In this document: piece after piece, positions 1 to 9,168 of the stretch
How the letters are laid out: each line of letters starts with the position of its first letter
Numbering within the stretch: the first letter of the stretch is position 1
From: Salipiger profundus
Lineage (GTDB): Bacteria; Pseudomonadota; Alphaproteobacteria; Rhodobacterales; Rhodobacteraceae
Direction of reading: 5' to 3'
NCBI RefSeq assembly: GCF_001969385.1
Contig: NZ_CP014796.1
Location: forward strand, 2,807,501-2,871,500
DNA: 64,000 nucleotides
Program-made: the position numbers and the translations under genes
The notes under the pieces: generated by a model
What the model was told of the DNA's origin: nothing
Database searches by the model: none
The model's input: only the letters and a program-made list of their open reading frames with translations

Positions 1-90
1 TTCCTCGATCCGCAGCAGGAGTATACGCGCAAGCTGCTGGCCGCCGTGCCGGGGGCCGATTGGGACAGCCAGAGGGCCGCCACCGCATGA
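1..90 (+). CDS. ABC transporter ATP-binding protein, C-terminal end only
   Basis: Only the last 29 codons and the stop are inside the window. The residues QEYTRKLLAAVP are typical of the tail of peptide/nickel-type (Dpp/Opp) ABC transporter ATPases, where P-x-x-x-Y-T-x-x-L-L-x-A-x-P is common. Its TGA overlaps the ATG of the following dehydrogenase (ATGA), so the two are very probably in one operon. Substrate cannot be told from this fragment. Confidence 0.7.
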   Translation, partial: FLDPQQEYTRKLLAAVPGADWDSQRAATA

Positions 91-992
91 CCCGCATTCT
101 CGGCGTCGTCCATGACACCCGGCTGCAGCTTGCAGACCGATACATCCCCCTGTTCGAGGACCTCGCGCCGGAGCTGGAACTGCGCGCGCCCGAAGACATC
201 GACCGGCCCGAAGACGTGCGCTTCATGGTCACCTTCCTGCCGGCGGATGATGCCTTTTCGCCCTATCCCGAGATGCGCGCGGTCTTCTCCATCGGGGCGG
301 GCATCGACGCGATCCAGGCCTGTCCCTCGCGCCCGGCGGATCTGCCGATCCACCGGGTCGAGGATCCCGACCAGGCGCAGCAGATGGCCGGGTTCTGCGC
401 CTTCCACGTGCTCTGGCACCATCGCGAGATGGCGGCCTGGATGGAGGCGCGCGGGCGGCAGGCGTGGGAGCGCAAGCTCTACGGCCTCTCGCCGCTGGAC
501 AAGCGCATCGGCGTCATGGGCTTCGGCCTCATGGGGCGGGCTATCGCGCGGGGGCTTGCCGGCCTCGGCTACCCGGTGGCGAGCTATTCGCGCCGTGCTC
601 CCGAGCCCGAGCCGGGGGTCACCCACTACACCGAGGAGGGACTCGACGCCTTCCTCGGCCAGAGCGACATCCTCATCAACGTGCTGCCGCTCACGCCGCA
701 GACGCAGGGCATGATCGGCGCCGAGACGCTGGCGAAACTGCCCCAAGGCGCCGCGCTCATCCACATCGGGCGCGGTGGCCAGGTCGACGAGGACGCGCTT
801 GTCGCGGCGATCGACAGCGGGCACCTGTCCGGTGCCTCGGTCGACGTCTTCGAGACCGAGCCGTTGCCCGAGGGGCATCCGCTCTGGACCCATCCAAAGG
901 TCTTCGTCACCCCGCATATCGCCTCGATCCCGGTGCCGGCCAACGTGGTGCGCGGCATCCGCGACCGGGTGCTCGCCACCTATTCCGACTGA
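87..992 (+). CDS. ghrA: D-2-hydroxyacid dehydrogenase, glyoxylate/hydroxypyruvate reductase A type
   Basis: This 301-residue NAD(P)-dependent enzyme is expected to reduce glyoxylate or hydroxypyruvate, or a related 2-keto acid, in the cytoplasm. The Rossmann motif GVMGFGLMGRAIARGL is near residue 145. The family C-terminal block follows, with IGRGGQVDEDAL and then PHIAS holding the catalytic His. The ATG at 87 overlaps the stop of the preceding ABC ATPase and is preferred to a TTG at 60. An amidase follows after 33 bp, suggesting a catabolic operon fed by the transporter. The family is clear; the exact substrate is inferred. Confidence 0.85.
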   Translation: MTRILGVVHDTRLQLADRYIPLFEDLAPELELRAPEDIDRPEDVRFMVTFLPADDAFSPYPEMRAVFSIGAGIDAIQACPSRPADLPIHRVEDPDQAQQMAGFCAFHVLWHHREMAAWMEARGRQAWERKLYGLSPLDKRIGVMGFGLMGRAIARGLAGLGYPVASYSRRAPEPEPGVTHYTEEGLDAFLGQSDILINVLPLTPQTQGMIGAETLAKLPQGAALIHIGRGGQVDEDALVAAIDSGHLSGASVDVFETEPLPEGHPLWTHPKVFVTPHIASIPVPANVVRGIRDRVLATYSD

Positions 993-1025
993 TCCACCCT
1001 TCCGTTCTTCCGAAAGTCCTGTCCC

Positions 1026-2420
1026 ATGTCCTTCGATCCCAACAGCGTCTCCGCACGTGAACTCGCCGCACGCATCCGCCATGGAGAGGTCAGCGCCGTG
1101 GAGGTGATCGGACAGACGCTCGAGCGCGTCGCCCGGGTGAACCCGCAGGTCAACGCCATCGTGCAGGACTGCAGCGCCGACGCGCTGGCCGAGGCCGAGG
1201 CGCTCGACGCGCGCATCGCCTCGGGCAAGCCGGTGGGCGCGCTTGCAGGCGTGCCGGTGACGATCAAGGTGCTCTCGGACCAGAAGGGCTATGCCTCGAC
1301 CAATTCCTGCCGGATCTACGAGGACGTGGTGGCCACCGAGGACAGCCCCTTCCTGCGCCACATGCGCGAGAAGGATGCAATCGTCATCGGCCGCACCAAC
1401 ACGCCGGCGTTTTCCTACCGCTGGTTCACCACCAACGGCTTCTACGGCGAGACGAAGAATCCGCACAACCCGGCGCTGACGGCGGGCGGATCGTCGGGCG
1501 GGGCAGGGGCCGCCATCGCCACCGGCATGGGCCATGTCGCCCATGGCACGGATATCGCCGGCTCGATCCGCTACCCGGCCTATGCCTGCGGCGTGCAGGG
1601 GCTGCGCCCGACGCTCGGGCGGGTGCCGATGTTCAACCACTCGTCGCCTGACCGGGGCATCGGGCCGCAGATCATGGCGGTCTCGGGGCCGCTCGCGCGC
1701 CGCGTCGACGACCTGCGCCTGGGGCTCGAGGGCATGGCGGGTTACGCGCATGACGACGCCTGGAGCGCGCCGGTGCCGCTCGAGGGGCCGCGCTACCGGC
1801 GCCGCGTGGCGCTGGTGAAACGCCCCGGCGGCATCGCCACCGACCCGCGCATCGAGGCGGACCTCGACCGCGCGGCGGAGATGTTCCGCGCCGCCGGCTG
1901 GGAGGTCGACGAACCCGCCGAGGTGCCAGAGCTGCGCGAGGCGGTCGAACTGCAGGTCGACCTCTGGCTCTCGGACGGCCACGCCGACAAGCTGAAGGCG
2001 GCGGAAGAGGAAGGCGACGCCGGCGCCATCGCGCTGCTGCGCCACTACGCCGACCGCGCCGCCTCGATCGACGTGAAACGCTTCGGCGAGGTCTTCATGC
2101 GCCGCTCGGCGCTGATCCGGGCCTGGCGCGGCTTCCTCGCCGACTACCCGGTGGTGCTGATGCCGGTCTGTGCGGAACTGCCGTTCCGGCAGGACCAGGA
2201 TCTCGAGGGTGACGACATGATCGCCCACCTGTGGGAGGTCCAGCTGCCGCAGATCGCCATTCCGCTGCTCGGCCTACCGGCGATCTCGGTGTCGTCCGGC
2301 GTGGTGGACGGCATGCCCTCGGGCGTGCAGCTCGTCGCCGCGCCCTGGCGCGAAGATATCTGCCTCGAGGCCGGCGAGCTGCTCGAACGCGGCTTCGGTT
2401 TCCCCGGCCTCGTTGGCTGA
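1026..2420 (+). CDS. amidase (amidase signature family)
   Basis: A 464-residue hydrolase of the amidase signature family, which cleaves amide bonds with a Ser-cisSer-Lys triad. The candidate Lys lies in VPVTIKVLSDQKG (near residue 80). The Gly/Ser-rich block GGSSGGAGAAIATGMG (near residue 155) and the nucleophile region GTDIAGSIRYPA (near 178) follow. Length is normal for the family. It sits 33 bp after the hydroxyacid dehydrogenase in the same direction as a peptide-type ABC transporter, so it may process an imported amide. It is not GatA: gatB nearby lies in another operon, and paralogous amidases are common in this family of bacteria. Confidence 0.85.
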   Translation: MSFDPNSVSARELAARIRHGEVSAVEVIGQTLERVARVNPQVNAIVQDCSADALAEAEALDARIASGKPVGALAGVPVTIKVLSDQKGYASTNSCRIYEDVVATEDSPFLRHMREKDAIVIGRTNTPAFSYRWFTTNGFYGETKNPHNPALTAGGSSGGAGAAIATGMGHVAHGTDIAGSIRYPAYACGVQGLRPTLGRVPMFNHSSPDRGIGPQIMAVSGPLARRVDDLRLGLEGMAGYAHDDAWSAPVPLEGPRYRRRVALVKRPGGIATDPRIEADLDRAAEMFRAAGWEVDEPAEVPELREAVELQVDLWLSDGHADKLKAAEEEGDAGAIALLRHYADRAASIDVKRFGEVFMRRSALIRAWRGFLADYPVVLMPVCAELPFRQDQDLEGDDMIAHLWEVQLPQIAIPLLGLPAISVSSGVVDGMPSGVQLVAAPWREDICLEAGELLERGFGFPGLVG

Positions 2421-2450
2421 GACTTGACTTTCGGCGGCGGATGCCTCATC

Positions 2451-2492
2451 TGACACGGTAACGCTGCGCTGCCGCGTGAGCTAGCCGTGTCA
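2451..2492 (+). other. inverted repeat in the leader of the DEAD-box helicase gene
   Basis: TGACACGG (2451-2458) is repeated inverted as CCGTGTCA (2485-2492) around a 26-nt loop. It lies 30 bp after the amidase stop and about 215 bp before the helicase start. No T-run follows, so it is unlikely to be a terminator. It may be structure in a long 5' leader or an operator; nothing shows which. Confidence 0.35.
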
Positions 2493-2706
2493 GAGGACAG
2501 GCCCGACCGGGGCCCGATCCATTCCGGCACATCAGCGTTGCCACTTCCGGTTCCCCATCACGCAGGGTTCTAGACGCGACGGCCAGCTGCCGCGGGAGAC
2601 GCCCGTGCAGCCCGAGGCCGCGCCGCACCCTGGCCAGGCTGCCGCATGGGCGACTGGCACGCTTGCCGCGCACCCCGACGGGGCGCGGTCTCACAAAGGA
2701 TACCTC

Positions 2707-3996
2707 TTGTTCGATTTCGACATGCTCGGCCTTTCGCCGGCACTCAACGAGGCGCTGTCGCGCGCCGGCTTCTCCGAACCCACCCCGATCCAGAACCAGG
2801 CGATTCCGCTGGCGCTCGAAGGCCATGACGTGCTTGGCCTCGCGCAGACCGGCACCGGCAAGACGCTGGCGTTCGGCCTGCCGCTGATCGACGCGCTGCT
2901 CGCGCAGCCCGGCAAGCCGGCGCCGAAGACCGCCAAGGCGCTGGTGCTCGCGCCGACCCGCGAACTGGTCAACCAGATCGCCGAGAGCCTCAAGGCGCTG
3001 ACCGACGGCACCAAGCTCCGCGTCGGCACCGTGGTCGGCGGGCAGTCCATCAACCGCCAGATCAACTTCATGTCGCGCGGCGTCGACATCCTTGTCGCCA
3101 CGCCGGGCCGGCTCATCGACCTGATGGACCGGGGCGCGGTGGACCTGTCGACCGTGCGCCAGCTGGTGCTGGACGAGGCCGACCAGATGCTCGACATGGG
3201 CTTCATCCACGCGCTGCGTCGGATCGCCCCCAAGCTCGGCACGCCGCGCCAGACCATGCTGTTCTCGGCCACCATGCCCAAGCAGATGGAAGAGCTGAGC
3301 GCCGCGTACCTCAGCAACCCGCGCCGGGTACAGGTGTCGCCTCCGGGCAAGGCCGCCGACAAGATCACCCAGTCGGTGCATTTCGTCGAGAAGGGCGACA
3401 AGCCGTCGAAGCTGCGCGAGGTGCTGCGCCGCGACATGGACGCGCTCACACTGGTCTTCTCGCGCACCAAGCACGGTGCCGAGCGGCTGATGAAGGGGCT
3501 CGTGGCCGACGGCTTCAACGCCGCCTCGATCCACGGCAACAAGAGCCAGGGCCAGCGCGACCGTGCCATCAAGGCGTTCCGTGACGGTGACATCAACGTG
3601 CTCGTGGCCACCGACGTGGCAGCGCGCGGCATCGACATCCCCGGCGTCGCCTACGTGGTGAACTATGATCTGCCCGAGGTGGCGGACAACTACGTCCACC
3701 GCATCGGCCGCACCGCGCGGGCGGGACGCGAGGGCGAAGCGATTGCCTTCTGTGCGTCGGACGAGGCTGACCTGCTGCGCCAGATCCAGAAGCTGATGAA
3801 GATCGACATTCCGGTCGCCAGCGGCGAGGCCCCGGCAGAGCTCTTCGAGACCGGCGGTGCCCGTCGTCGCCGTGGCGGTGGTGGCGGCGGTGGTCGCGGT
3901 CGTGGTGGCCCGGGCAAGGGCGGCTTCAAGGGCAACGCCTCGGCCAAGCCCGGTGGCGGCGGTCGCGGCCGGCGTCCGCGGCGCCGGGCGGCCTGA
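2707..3996 (+). CDS. rhlE: DEAD/DEAH box RNA helicase, RhlE type
   Basis: A 429-residue ATP-dependent RNA helicase, probably for ribosome assembly or RNA decay. Order: Q motif (EPTPIQNQAIP), motif I (AQTGTGKT), Ia (APTREL), DEAD (VLDEADQMLDMGF), SAT (LFSATMP), then motif VI (HRIGRTARAGREG). The C-terminal 50 residues are a basic Arg/Gly-rich tail, as in RhlE-type proteins that bind RNA without sequence specificity. I place the start at the TTG at 2707, six bases after AAAGGA (2695-2700), because homology begins there (FDFDMLGLSPAL). An in-frame start farther upstream at 2605 would add 34 residues of low-complexity sequence. It converges with gatB. Confidence 0.9.
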   Translation: MFDFDMLGLSPALNEALSRAGFSEPTPIQNQAIPLALEGHDVLGLAQTGTGKTLAFGLPLIDALLAQPGKPAPKTAKALVLAPTRELVNQIAESLKALTDGTKLRVGTVVGGQSINRQINFMSRGVDILVATPGRLIDLMDRGAVDLSTVRQLVLDEADQMLDMGFIHALRRIAPKLGTPRQTMLFSATMPKQMEELSAAYLSNPRRVQVSPPGKAADKITQSVHFVEKGDKPSKLREVLRRDMDALTLVFSRTKHGAERLMKGLVADGFNAASIHGNKSQGQRDRAIKAFRDGDINVLVATDVAARGIDIPGVAYVVNYDLPEVADNYVHRIGRTARAGREGEAIAFCASDEADLLRQIQKLMKIDIPVASGEAPAELFETGGARRRRGGGGGGGRGRGGPGKGGFKGNASAKPGGGGRGRRPRRRAA

Positions 3997-4018
3997 CCCG
4001 TCCCGGCGGTCGGATCCG

Positions 4019-4074
4019 AAAAATCTTCCTGCGAAGATTTTTGCGCCCAAGATTTTTCGACGAAAAATCTTGGG
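4019..4074. repeat. two adjacent AT-rich palindromes (REP-like)
   Basis: AAAAATCTTC/GAAGATTTTT (4019-4028 and 4033-4042, loop CTGC) is followed at once by a 14-bp perfect palindrome, CCCAAGATTTTTCG/CGAAAAATCTTGGG (4046-4059 and 4061-4074). Both share the core AAGATTTTT. They stand out in GC-rich surroundings between the convergent helicase and gatB genes. They could form a terminator for the helicase or be copies of a dispersed palindromic element. Confidence 0.7.
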
Positions 4075-4110
4075 TAGGCCCCCCGCCGGCTCTTCCTTGC
4101 CAGAACAAAA

Positions 4111-4145
4111 GAAACGCCCGGACGCGGTCTGCGTCCGGGCGTTTC
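4111..4145 (-). terminator. Rho-independent terminator of gatB
   Basis: A perfect 15-bp stem, GAAACGCCCGGACGC (4111-4125) with GCGTCCGGGCGTTTC (4131-4145), loop GGTCT. Read on the minus strand it is followed by TTTTGTTCT, so it should end transcription arriving from gatB. It may also work weakly for the helicase from the other side. Confidence 0.85.
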
Positions 4146-4177
4146 TCATTCTCGAAGCCCGTGTCGTTGCCGGGGCG

Positions 4178-5692
4178 TTACTGGGCGAGCTTCTTCGACA
4201 CGATCTCGTTCACGGCCTTCGGGTTGGCCTTGCCGCCGGTGGCCTTCATCACCTGGCCCACGAACCAGCCCGCGAGCTTGGGGTTCTGCTTCGCCTTCTC
4301 GACCTGCGCCGGGTTCGCTGCGATGATCTCGTCGACGGCCGTCTCGATGGCGCCGGTGTCGGTCACCTGCTTCATGCCGCGCTCTTCGACGATCTGCTCG
4401 GGCTCGCCGCCTTCGGTGTAGACGATCTCGAAGAGGTCCTTGGCGATCTTGCCGGAGATGGCATCGGACTTGATCAGCCGCACGATGCCCGCGAGCTGCG
4501 AGGGCGTGACCGGGCTCTCGGTGATCTCGTGGCCTTCCTTCTTCAGCCGGCCGAAGAGCTCGTTGATCACCCAGTTGGCGGCAAGCTTGCCGTCCCCGGC
4601 CTCGGTGACCACCTGCTCGAAGTAGGCGGCGTTGGCGAGATCGGCGGTCAGCACGTTCGCATCGTATTCCGACAGGCCGAAGTCCTTGACGAAGCGGGCC
4701 TTCTTCTGGTCGGGCAGCTCGGGCAGGTTCGCGGCGATGTCGTCCACCCAGGCCTGTTCGATCTCGAGCGGCAGCAGGTCGGGGTCGGGGAAGTAGCGGT
4801 AGTCGTGCGCCTCTTCCTTGGACCGCATGGAGCGCGTCTCGTTCTTGTCCGGATCGTACAGCCGGGTCTCCTGATCGACCGTGCCGCCGGCTTCGAGGAT
4901 GGCGATCTGGCGCTTTGCCTCGTAGTCGATGGCCATCTGGATGAAGCGCATCGAGTTCATGTTCTTGATCTCGCAGCGCGTGCCGAGATGGCCGAAATCC
5001 TGCGTTTCCTGGTATTTCTCGTAGTCGCCCGGGCGGCAGACCGACACGTTCACGTCGGCGCGCAGGTTGCCGTTCTGCATGTTGCCGTCGCAGGTGCCGA
5101 GGTAGCGCAGGATCTGGCGCAGCTTCGCGACATAGGCGGCAGCCTCCTCGGGGCCGCGGATGTCGGGGCGCGACACGATCTCCATCAGCGCGACACCGGT
5201 GCGGTTCAGGTCGACGAAGGACATGTTCGGGTCCATGTCGTGGATCGACTTGCCGGCGTCCTGCTCGATGTGGATGCGCTCGATCCGGACGAGGCGGGCG
5301 ATGCCCGGCTCCATGTCGACGATGACCTCGCCTTCGCCCACGATGGGATGGTAGAGCTGGCTGATCTGGTAGCCCTGCGGCAGGTCGGGGTAGAAGTAGT
5401 TCTTCCGGTCGAAGGCCGACTTCAGGTTGATCTCGGCCTTCAGGCCGAGCCCGGTGCGCACCGCCTGTTCGACGCAATACTCGTTGATGACCGGCAGCAT
5501 GCCGGGCATCGCCGCGTCCACGAAGGACACGTTGGAGTTGGGCTCTGCGCCGAACTTCGTGGAGGCGCCCGAGAACAGCTTGGCCTCGGAGGCGACCTGG
5601 GCATGGACCTCCATCCCGATCACCAGTTCCCAGTCGTATTTCGCCCCGGCGATGACCTTGGGTTTGGGGGCCTCGTAGCTCAGGTCAAGCAT
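4178..5692 (-). CDS. gatB: aspartyl/glutamyl-tRNA(Asn/Gln) amidotransferase subunit B
   Basis: A 504-residue subunit of the GatCAB complex, which amidates Glu-tRNA(Gln), and Asp-tRNA(Asn) where needed, to complete translation without GlnRS. The N-terminal catalytic core starts with [12 protein letters not shown] and includes [14 protein letters not shown] and [19 protein letters not shown], all diagnostic. The C-terminal tRNA-binding YqeY-like domain ends [16 protein letters not shown]. The ATG at 5692 gives the normal family length. Its first 13 bases overlap the end of an upstream hypothetical gene, so the two are probably cotranscribed. A strong terminator follows at 4111-4145. gatA and gatC are not in the window. 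Confidence 0.97.
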   Translation of the reverse strand: MLDLSYEAPKPKVIAGAKYDWELVIGMEVHAQVASEAKLFSGASTKFGAEPNSNVSFVDAAMPGMLPVINEYCVEQAVRTGLGLKAEINLKSAFDRKNYFYPDLPQGYQISQLYHPIVGEGEVIVDMEPGIARLVRIERIHIEQDAGKSIHDMDPNMSFVDLNRTGVALMEIVSRPDIRGPEEAAAYVAKLRQILRYLGTCDGNMQNGNLRADVNVSVCRPGDYEKYQETQDFGHLGTRCEIKNMNSMRFIQMAIDYEAKRQIAILEAGGTVDQETRLYDPDKNETRSMRSKEEAHDYRYFPDPDLLPLEIEQAWVDDIAANLPELPDQKKARFVKDFGLSEYDANVLTADLANAAYFEQVVTEAGDGKLAANWVINELFGRLKKEGHEITESPVTPSQLAGIVRLIKSDAISGKIAKDLFEIVYTEGGEPEQIVEERGMKQVTDTGAIETAVDEIIAANPAQVEKAKQNPKLAGWFVGQVMKATGGKANPKAVNEIVSKKLAQ

Positions 5693-7038
5693 GGCGTATC
5701 CTCGTCTCGCGTTTCGCGATGGGGATACGCCAGAGCGCCACAGGGGGCAAGGGTGCAGGAGGCACAGGGAGAGGGGCTGAGGTCGATCCCGTCTTCGGTG
5801 AAGCGCAGGCTGCGCCCAAGCTCGAGCTGGGGAGCAAAATGCTCGGCCAGCGCCGAGATGGCTCGGCTCCTGCCGCGGCGCAGCATCTCGGCCCGGTCGA
5901 CCCGGCCGGGGATGGGGCGCGCGCAGGCCCAGAGGTCGGGGTGAATCTCGCGCAGGTGGTCCTCCACGATCCAGCCGAAGTTGCCCGCGATGCGGGCCCG
6001 GGGCGAGCGTGGATCTGCTGCGCCCGAAAGGGTCAGCCCGCAGTAGGCCGCGAGCAGGTTGGCCGTGTGCTGGTCGGGCCGCGCCGCGAGGATGTCGTGC
6101 AGCCCTTCGGTGAACAGGTCGGCATCGACGCGGGCAAAGGCGCCGGCCGCGCCGCCCGCGAGCGCGTCGAGCCACACCCAGCTGTAGCCGCCGAAGCCCC
6201 AGATGTCCGAGGTCCGCCCGGCGGTGCGGCGGGCCTCGTGGTCGAGACGGGCCCAGTCGCCGTAGCGCCTCGGGCGCAGGTCACGGCCGAGCGCGCGCAA
6301 GTGGTCGGGGCAGCCGGGGTCGAGGTCGATGAGATCCTCGTAGTCGTCGGCCACCCGGCCGGCGGGGCGCGCATGCAACTCGAGCAGATCGCAGCGCAGC
6401 GCGGCAAGCGCGGGCGAGTCGAGTTCGAGCGGATCGAAACGGGCGACGAGGCGCTGCGCCGCTTCGAGGTGCTGCGCCCGCGCGTCCCGGCGCATCGGGG
6501 TGGGATCGGGCACGCCCGGTTGGCCGGCCCAGGCGTCGGCGACCGCGACATGCGCATAGGCAAGCGCGCAGGCCAGCCAGGGGTCGGTCTCGATACCGTC
6601 GATCGCGTCGTGCAGCGTGAACAGGATGGCGCGGGCCGTGGTCGCGTCGTTGCGCGCCACCGCCGCCATCGCGCTGTCGAGCGCGTCGGAGCAGGCGCCC
6701 TGCGCCAGCAGGCGCGCCACGGGGCTGCCTCCCGGGGTGGCCGCGCGGTCCAGATCGGCTTCGCGCAGGCCGCGCGCCAGTGTCTCCCAGCGGTCCTGCC
6801 GGGCAAGGTAGCGCCCTTGGGTGCGCAGTTTCCCGCGTTCGGCCGCATCGGGAGAGGTGTCGCGCACCGGGATGTCGACGCGCGGCGCGGGAAGCCTGCG
6901 AGGACAGTCGGCACGAGGGGCCGGGTCGCGGGGCTTGCGTCGCAGATAGGCGGGAAAGCTGACGGGCAGGGGCCCGAGCCGCACGGACAGGGCGCGGGCG
7001 AGAGGGATCATTCCGGGGATCTTCGAGGCAACGGTCAT
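5680..7038 (-). CDS. hypothetical protein with C-terminal cysteine cluster
   Basis: A 452-residue protein that I do not recognise. It has no signal peptide or membrane segment. It is mostly alpha-helical and Ala/Arg/Asp-rich, with a helical-repeat look in the middle (residues 90-230). The last 40 residues hold [12 protein letters not shown], three Cys in a short space, which could bind metal. The ATG at 7038 is the most natural start. The stop overlaps the gatB start by 13 bp on the same strand, so translation may be coupled. The region around [13 protein letters not shown] is well formed for a folded domain, but no function is assigned. Confidence 0.75.
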   Translation of the reverse strand: MTVASKIPGMIPLARALSVRLGPLPVSFPAYLRRKPRDPAPRADCPRRLPAPRVDIPVRDTSPDAAERGKLRTQGRYLARQDRWETLARGLREADLDRAATPGGSPVARLLAQGACSDALDSAMAAVARNDATTARAILFTLHDAIDGIETDPWLACALAYAHVAVADAWAGQPGVPDPTPMRRDARAQHLEAAQRLVARFDPLELDSPALAALRCDLLELHARPAGRVADDYEDLIDLDPGCPDHLRALGRDLRPRRYGDWARLDHEARRTAGRTSDIWGFGGYSWVWLDALAGGAAGAFARVDADLFTEGLHDILAARPDQHTANLLAAYCGLTLSGAADPRSPRARIAGNFGWIVEDHLREIHPDLWACARPIPGRVDRAEMLRRGRSRAISALAEHFAPQLELGRSLRFTEDGIDLSPSPCASCTLAPCGALAYPHRETRDEDTPCLT

Positions 7039-7238
7039 GGCCCGACGCTGCGGGGCAAATCGGGCACCATATGGGCAGGCTCAAGAAGAAGCGGCGGCAA
7101 TCCGCTTACCCATGGGGCCGGTCTGCCGCATTGAATCCCAATGGGTTAACGCCGCGCGACGCGCGAAGTTCCCGCCGCTGCCGGCCGCGCGGATGCCTGC
7201 GCTTGTCCGTGCAAGGGCGCTATGGCAAATCTGCAGAC

Positions 7239-8102
7239 ATGCTGCCACGTCTCTTTTCCCTCTGCGCGGCCATGTTGGTCGCAGGTGCCGCCTGGTCCGA
7301 TCCGGCCCCGATGCCGCCCCGTCTCTCGACGGATGCGGTCTCGGCACAGGCGGTCTCCGCGTCGGTGCGACCGCAGGCGCGCCGCACCGTGATCCCCGAA
7401 GCCCGCTGGGGCACCTCCGGGGGGCGGTCCAAATGGTCGCTCGCGGCGCTTTCCGCGCTGCGGGGGCCCGCCAACCGGCTTCCCGAGATCGTCCCCGAGG
7501 ATATCTCGACCTGGTGTCCCGCCTACCCGAGTGCCGGGCGCGAGGACCGCGAGGCGTTCTGGCTCGGCCTCGTGTCGACGCTCGCCAAGCACGAGAGCAC
7601 CTACCGCCCGACCGCCGTCGGTGGCGGCGGGCTCTGGTACGGCCTGCTGCAGATCCTGCCCTCGACCGCGCGGCTCTACGGCTGCCAGGCGGGCAGCGGC
7701 GCGGCGCTCAAGGATCCGCGTCTGAACCTGTCGTGCGGCCTGCGCATCATGGCGCGGACCGTGGCCCGTGACCGGGTGGTCAGCCAGAACATGCGCGGTG
7801 TGGCCGCCGACTGGGGCCCGTTCCATTCCCGCAAGAAGCGCGAGGACATGATCGCCTGGACGCGCGAGCAGCCCTATTGCGCCGGCCTGCCGCGGTCGCT
7901 CAAGCCGGTGGCCCGTCCCGATGCGTGGAACGAGCCGAGCCTGATGGCCGATCTCGGGACGACGCGCCCCGTGCTGCCGACGACGGACGGGGTCATCGCT
8001 TACAGCATCGACGGCGCCATCGTTCCGAAGCTGGCGATGGCCAACCCGGTCATCGCGACCTCGGGCATGACCGCCGCGCAGGCAGACAGGATGATCGACT
8101 GA
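7239..8102 (+). CDS. secreted lytic transglycosylase (SLT domain)
   Basis: A 287-residue protein that should cleave the peptidoglycan glycan strand between MurNAc and GlcNAc in the periplasm. The ATG at 7239 gives a signal peptide (LFSLCAAMLVAGAAWS, cleavage near residue 20). The SLT domain covers about residues 105-210. Glu119 in KHESTYRP is the candidate catalytic acid, followed by the GLLQILPSTARLYGC block typical of the fold. The C-terminal 70 residues lack a known domain. A clear terminator follows. It is monocistronic and divergent from the hypothetical gene and gatB. Confidence 0.85.
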   Translation: MLPRLFSLCAAMLVAGAAWSDPAPMPPRLSTDAVSAQAVSASVRPQARRTVIPEARWGTSGGRSKWSLAALSALRGPANRLPEIVPEDISTWCPAYPSAGREDREAFWLGLVSTLAKHESTYRPTAVGGGGLWYGLLQILPSTARLYGCQAGSGAALKDPRLNLSCGLRIMARTVARDRVVSQNMRGVAADWGPFHSRKKREDMIAWTREQPYCAGLPRSLKPVARPDAWNEPSLMADLGTTRPVLPTTDGVIAYSIDGAIVPKLAMANPVIATSGMTAAQADRMID

Positions 8103-8157
8103 GCTGCGGCACGCACATCCAGTCAGACAAGAACCAGCGAGCAGACATCTGGAAGGG

Positions 8158-8184
8158 AAAAAGGGGGCGGGCGCCCCCTTTTTT
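8158..8184 (+). terminator. Rho-independent terminator after the transglycosylase
   Basis: AAAAAGGGGG (8158-8167) pairs with CCCCCTTTTT (8174-8183) around CGGGCG, ending in a run of T. It is 55 bp after the stop codon and is well formed. Confidence 0.9.
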
Positions 8185-8342
8185 CATGTCCGCGCGGCTG
8201 CGACGGCGCAACTGCGGTCGTCGGGGAACCGCCATTTCGGCAGTAACGTCGGCCCGGGTGCGCGACCTGCGCGCGACGGTCCTGTTCCGATGGGCTCGCC
8301 GACTGCCAGCCGCCCTCCGACAACAGCGGCAGGATCGAGATC

Positions 8343-9116
8343 ATGGCGCATGATGCGGGCGGCAACGCCGTCACCGTCCACGGTGCACTTGCCGCGAATT
8401 TCGTGATCGCCGTGGCGAAATTCACCGCAGCGATCTTCACCGGCGGCGCCTCGATGCTGTCCGAAGCGTTTCACTCGGTGGTGGACACCGGCAACGAGGG
8501 GCTTTTGCTGCTCGGCATGAAGCGCAGCCGCAAGCCCGCGAATGCCACGCATCCCTTCGGCTACGGCAAGGAACTCTACTTCTGGTCGCTGGTGGTCGCG
8601 ATGCTGCTCTTCACCATCGGCGGCGGTCTGTCGGTCTGCGAGGGCGTCATGCACATGATGAACCCCGAGCCCATCGAGCAGCCGCTCTGGAAATCCCGCA
8701 AGCCGGGCGAGGGGGGCTTCCGCACCTTCCGCCGCAGCAAGGACCCGGCGGTATTCGTGGTCGCGGCCGAGGATACCGCCGCGCTGCTGGGCATCATCGT
8801 GGCGGCGCTTCTGGTCTACGAGACCCGCGCGCTCGTGATGGGTGGAAGCGCCGTCCCGGAGGTGATCGAGGAGGTGCGCGAGATCGCCCTTGGCGAAGAG
8901 GCCATCACCGTCGTGTCGCATGTGCTCACGATGCACGTCGGTCCGAGCCAGGTGCTGCTGAACATGGAGGTGCAGTTCCGCCCCGACGTCACCTCTGCCG
9001 AGCTGTTCGAGACGGTCGAACGGGTGCAGGACCGGATCACCGAGGTCCGGTCCGAGATCAAGCGCATCTTCCTCGAGATCGAAGCGATGCGCGGGGTAGG
9101 GCGCACGCCGGGCTGA
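8343..9116 (+). CDS. cation diffusion facilitator-type transporter, internally shortened
   Basis: A 257-residue member of the CDF family (metal/proton antiporters of the inner membrane). TM1 (GALAANFVIAVAKFTAA), TM2 with the metal-site pair HSVVD, TM3 (LYFWSLVVAMLLFTIG), the acidic pair of TM5 (AEDTAALLG) and a cytoplasmic C-terminal domain are present. Compared with my memory of this subfamily (about 310 residues), two in-frame stretches are missing. One is TM4, between PEPIEQPLW and RRSKDPAVF. The other is the end of TM5 and most of TM6, between LLGIIVA and ALLVYETRAL. The frame is open throughout. It may be a reduced protein with about four helices or a decaying gene. Confidence 0.7.
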   Translation: MAHDAGGNAVTVHGALAANFVIAVAKFTAAIFTGGASMLSEAFHSVVDTGNEGLLLLGMKRSRKPANATHPFGYGKELYFWSLVVAMLLFTIGGGLSVCEGVMHMMNPEPIEQPLWKSRKPGEGGFRTFRRSKDPAVFVVAAEDTAALLGIIVAALLVYETRALVMGGSAVPEVIEEVREIALGEEAITVVSHVLTMHVGPSQVLLNMEVQFRPDVTSAELFETVERVQDRITEVRSEIKRIFLEIEAMRGVGRTPG

Positions 9117-9132
9117 GCGCCGGCAGGCGTTC

Positions 9133-9162
9133 GTCCCGGCGTGGCCCGTGCCGCGCCGGGAC
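9133..9162. terminator. hairpin between the convergent CDF and pepN genes
   Basis: GTCCCGGCG (9133-9141) pairs perfectly with CGCCGGGAC (9154-9162). The T-run is weak on the plus strand (GGTCTTTC) and absent on the minus strand, so it may be a shared but inefficient terminator. Confidence 0.5.
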
Positions 9163-9168
9163 GGTCTT

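Noticed and set aside
2446..4149. Long minus-strand open frame opposite the helicase gene
   Set aside because: The plus strand encodes a complete DEAD-box helicase with all motifs; the antisense frame is low-complexity and reflects GC-rich third positions.
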